DNA from: a bacterium
GTDB lineage: Bacteria > Planctomycetota > UBA1135 > GCA-002686595
Length of the DNA: 64,000 nt
Direction: 5' to 3'
NCBI GenBank assembly: GCA_030428395.1
Contig: JAUIDW010000001.1
Coordinates: 1 to 64,000 of the forward strand
This document shows, one piece after another, positions 61,273 to 64,000 of this stretch; the first letter of the stretch is position 1, and each line of letters begins with the position of its first letter. The translations under genes and the position numbers were made by a program. The notes under the pieces were generated by a model. It did not search any database. It worked only from the letters and a program-made list of their open reading frames with translations, and was not told the origin of the DNA.

Positions 61273-61290
61273 CCCGCTCCCGCCAGCGGG
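61273..61290 (+). terminator. Hairpin after the membrane-helix gene
   Basis: CCCGCT (61273-61278) and AGCGGG (61285-61290) with a six-base loop, nine bases after the stop. No T tract follows (TGTAAGG), so termination is uncertain. Confidence 0.22.
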
Positions 61291-61366
61291 TGTAAGGGGG
61301 GATTTCGAGCAACCTCCGGCCCCGGAACGGTCGATCCTGGTACAACCCGCTGCCCAGGAGTCCGCG

Positions 61367-61900
61367 TTGCCCGAGTTCCGAGAAGCCCCCGGCGCCCCGG
61401 CCGATCCCGGCCTGTTCTCGCTCTCCCAGATCATGCATCTGATGCGGGTGGAGTACGGCCGCTCGCAGCGCTACCGCTACCCGCTCGTCTGCATGATGGT
61501 GGGCGTCGACCGCCTGACGCACCTGCGGGACCTGTACGGGTACGACTCCAAGGAGACCATCCTCGACGAGGTCGTGCGCCTGCTGCAGGCCGAGACGCGC
61601 AGTTGCGACTTCCTGGGCCGGCTGGTCGACGACCGCCTGCTCTGCGTGGCGCCGCACACCGACCCGCAGGGCGCCCGGGCGCTGGCGAACCGCCTGCTCG
61701 AGGGCGTCCGCAAGCTGCACTTCGACGGCGGCGGCCGGCCGCTCCAGGTGACGGTCTCGATCGGCTCCTCCCACACGACGGGGGAGGACACGCTGTTCTT
61801 CGATACGCTGCTCGCGGCGGCGGAGAGCGCGCTGTCCGAGGCGGGCAAGGCGGGGGGCGATCGCTTCGTCCACCGTGACCCCACGCCGCACCTGCGCTAG
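61367..61900 (+). CDS. GGDEF-like domain protein with degenerate signature
   Basis: 177 residues from a TTG start with AGGAG six bases upstream. Diguanylate-cyclase fold (VCMMVGVDRLTHLRDLYGYDSK... , LFFDTLLAAAESAL). The GGDEF site reads LVDDR at residues 86-90 (LGRLVDDRLLCVAPH), and the I-site is not visible, so cyclic-di-GMP synthesis is unlikely. It may be a binding or regulatory relic. Next to an NtrC-type regulator gene. Confidence 0.7.
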   Translation: MPEFREAPGAPADPGLFSLSQIMHLMRVEYGRSQRYRYPLVCMMVGVDRLTHLRDLYGYDSKETILDEVVRLLQAETRSCDFLGRLVDDRLLCVAPHTDPQGARALANRLLEGVRKLHFDGGGRPLQVTVSIGSSHTTGEDTLFFDTLLAAAESALSEAGKAGGDRFVHRDPTPHLR

Positions 61901-61976
61901 GGTGCCACGGTAGAGGCTCCGGCCGGCGCGCTCGCCCCGGGCCGCGAGTCCCCCGGCCGCCCCGGCGGCCCTCCCC

Positions 61977-63365
<1,389 letters not shown>

Positions 63366-63396
63366 AGCCCCCGCGGGGCTGGGCGAAACTCTGCCC

Positions 63397-64000
63397 ATGC
63401 GCGCCGCCGCGGCCACCTGGCCGGAGATCCCCCTCGAGGAGGGCACCCGGATCATCGCGGACCTGCACCTGGACCTCGGGCGGGACGACCCCGGTCCGGG
63501 CTTCGCGGGCTGGCTCGAGGCCCTGCGCGCGCCCCGCCTGGTCGTGCTGGGGGACCTGTTCGACTTCTGGGTCGGCCCCGGGCAGGAGCGCCTGCCGGGT
63601 GGCGCCCCGGTCCTGGACGCGCTCGCGCGGCTGACCGCCGGCGGCACCGCCGTGGACGTCGTCCCCGGGAACCGGGACTTCCTCCTGGGCGCCTGGTTCG
63701 AGCGCCGCACGGGGGCGCGGGTGCACTCGAGCGGGGCGGTGGGCCTGCTGGACGCCGGCGCGGGGTCCCGGCCCGGGGACCGGCGCGTCGCCCTGGTCCA
63801 CGGGGACGAGCTCTGCACGCGCGACCGGGGCTACCTGCGGCTGCGGGCGGTGCTGCGCTCGGCGCCCCTGCGCTGGGCGGCGCCGCGGCTGCCGGCGGCT
63901 GCGGGCATCGCGGTCGCGCGGAGGATCCGGCGCGCCTCCGTCGCGTCGGTCCAGGCCAAGCCCGCCGAGGAGAAGGCCCAGCAGGTCGACGCCGTCGTCG
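63397..64000 (+). CDS. LpxH-like UDP-2,3-diacylglucosamine hydrolase, 5' part
   Basis: The first 201 codons of a calcineurin-type phosphoesterase that runs off the window. Motifs IIADLHLD, VLGDLFDFW, VVPGNRDFLLG and VHGDELC give the metal ligands, in the order and spacing of LpxH. LpxH hydrolyses UDP-2,3-diacylglucosamine to lipid X in lipid A synthesis, so this is evidence for an outer membrane. ATG at 63397; 31 bases after the regulator stop. Confidence 0.8.
   Translation, partial: MRAAAATWPEIPLEEGTRIIADLHLDLGRDDPGPGFAGWLEALRAPRLVVLGDLFDFWVGPGQERLPGGAPVLDALARLTAGGTAVDVVPGNRDFLLGAWFERRTGARVHSSGAVGLLDAGAGSRPGDRRVALVHGDELCTRDRGYLRLRAVLRSAPLRWAAPRLPAAAGIAVARRIRRASVASVQAKPAEEKAQQVDAVV

Overview
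This window is very GC-rich (clearly above 70% by eye) and densely coded on both strands. It looks like a Gram-negative, sigma-54-using bacterium: it carries rpoN, two NtrC-type regulators, an LpxH-like lipid A hydrolase at the right edge, a GmhB-type heptose phosphatase, lipoproteins and an outer-membrane polysaccharide export protein. A Minf_1886-family protein in the tmk-holB operon, many TPR proteins and the GC content point to the Planctomycetota/PVC neighbourhood. That placement is an inference. No insertion sequence, prophage, CRISPR array or rRNA was seen. One tRNA gene, tRNA-Val(GAC), is present. GTG and TTG starts are common, and ATGA/GTGA stop-start overlaps mark many operons.

Layout, left to right. 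1-6.6 kb: the end of a glycan locus (glycosyltransferase, Wzx-type flippase, B12-type radical SAM enzyme, coiled-coil protein, GNAT protein, polysaccharide deacetylase). 6.6-10.4 kb, minus strand: a four-gene module of a small membrane protein, a NodU/TobZ-type carbamoyltransferase, an SGNH hydrolase fused to a DUF5989-like tail, and a free-standing DUF5989-like peptide. 10.7-27.4 kb: mostly housekeeping and envelope genes: HtrA-type protease with a C-terminal EF-hand loop, tRNA-Val, alanine dehydrogenase, UppP, lipoprotein amidase, a large TPR metalloprotease, tmk-holB-Minf_1886, S41 protease, moaC, accB-accC and a lipoprotein.

27.4-53.6 kb: a large exopolysaccharide region. First come sugar-nucleotide genes (UDP-xylose synthase, glmS, UDP-glucuronate epimerase-like, rmlA, rmlD, rmlB). 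Then come Wza-like export lipoprotein, Wzz-like chain-length protein, O-antigen-ligase-like protein with an exosortase-associated N-terminus, asparagine-synthase-like amidotransferase, two GT4 enzymes and a polysaccharide deacetylase. A minus-strand trio follows (giant TPR protein, sigma-54 activator with a degenerate receiver, degenerate kinase-like protein), then two GT2 proteins and a FemAB-like protein. The gene content matches exosortase A (XrtA/PEP-CTERM) loci, but no exosortase and no PEP-CTERM substrate is visible here.

53.6-64 kb: a small minus-strand operon (PEGA lipoprotein, gmhB, GspG-like protein), a GT-C membrane glycosyltransferase, efp with Asn at the modification site, rpoN, an unknown secreted protein, a GGDEF-like protein with a broken signature, a second NtrC-type regulator and a partial LpxH. 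Precursor supply (UDP-xylose, dTDP-sugars, UDP-uronates, glucosamine-6-P), lipid-carrier recycling (UppP), assembly and export, and sigma-54 regulation would together support production of a complex surface glycan.
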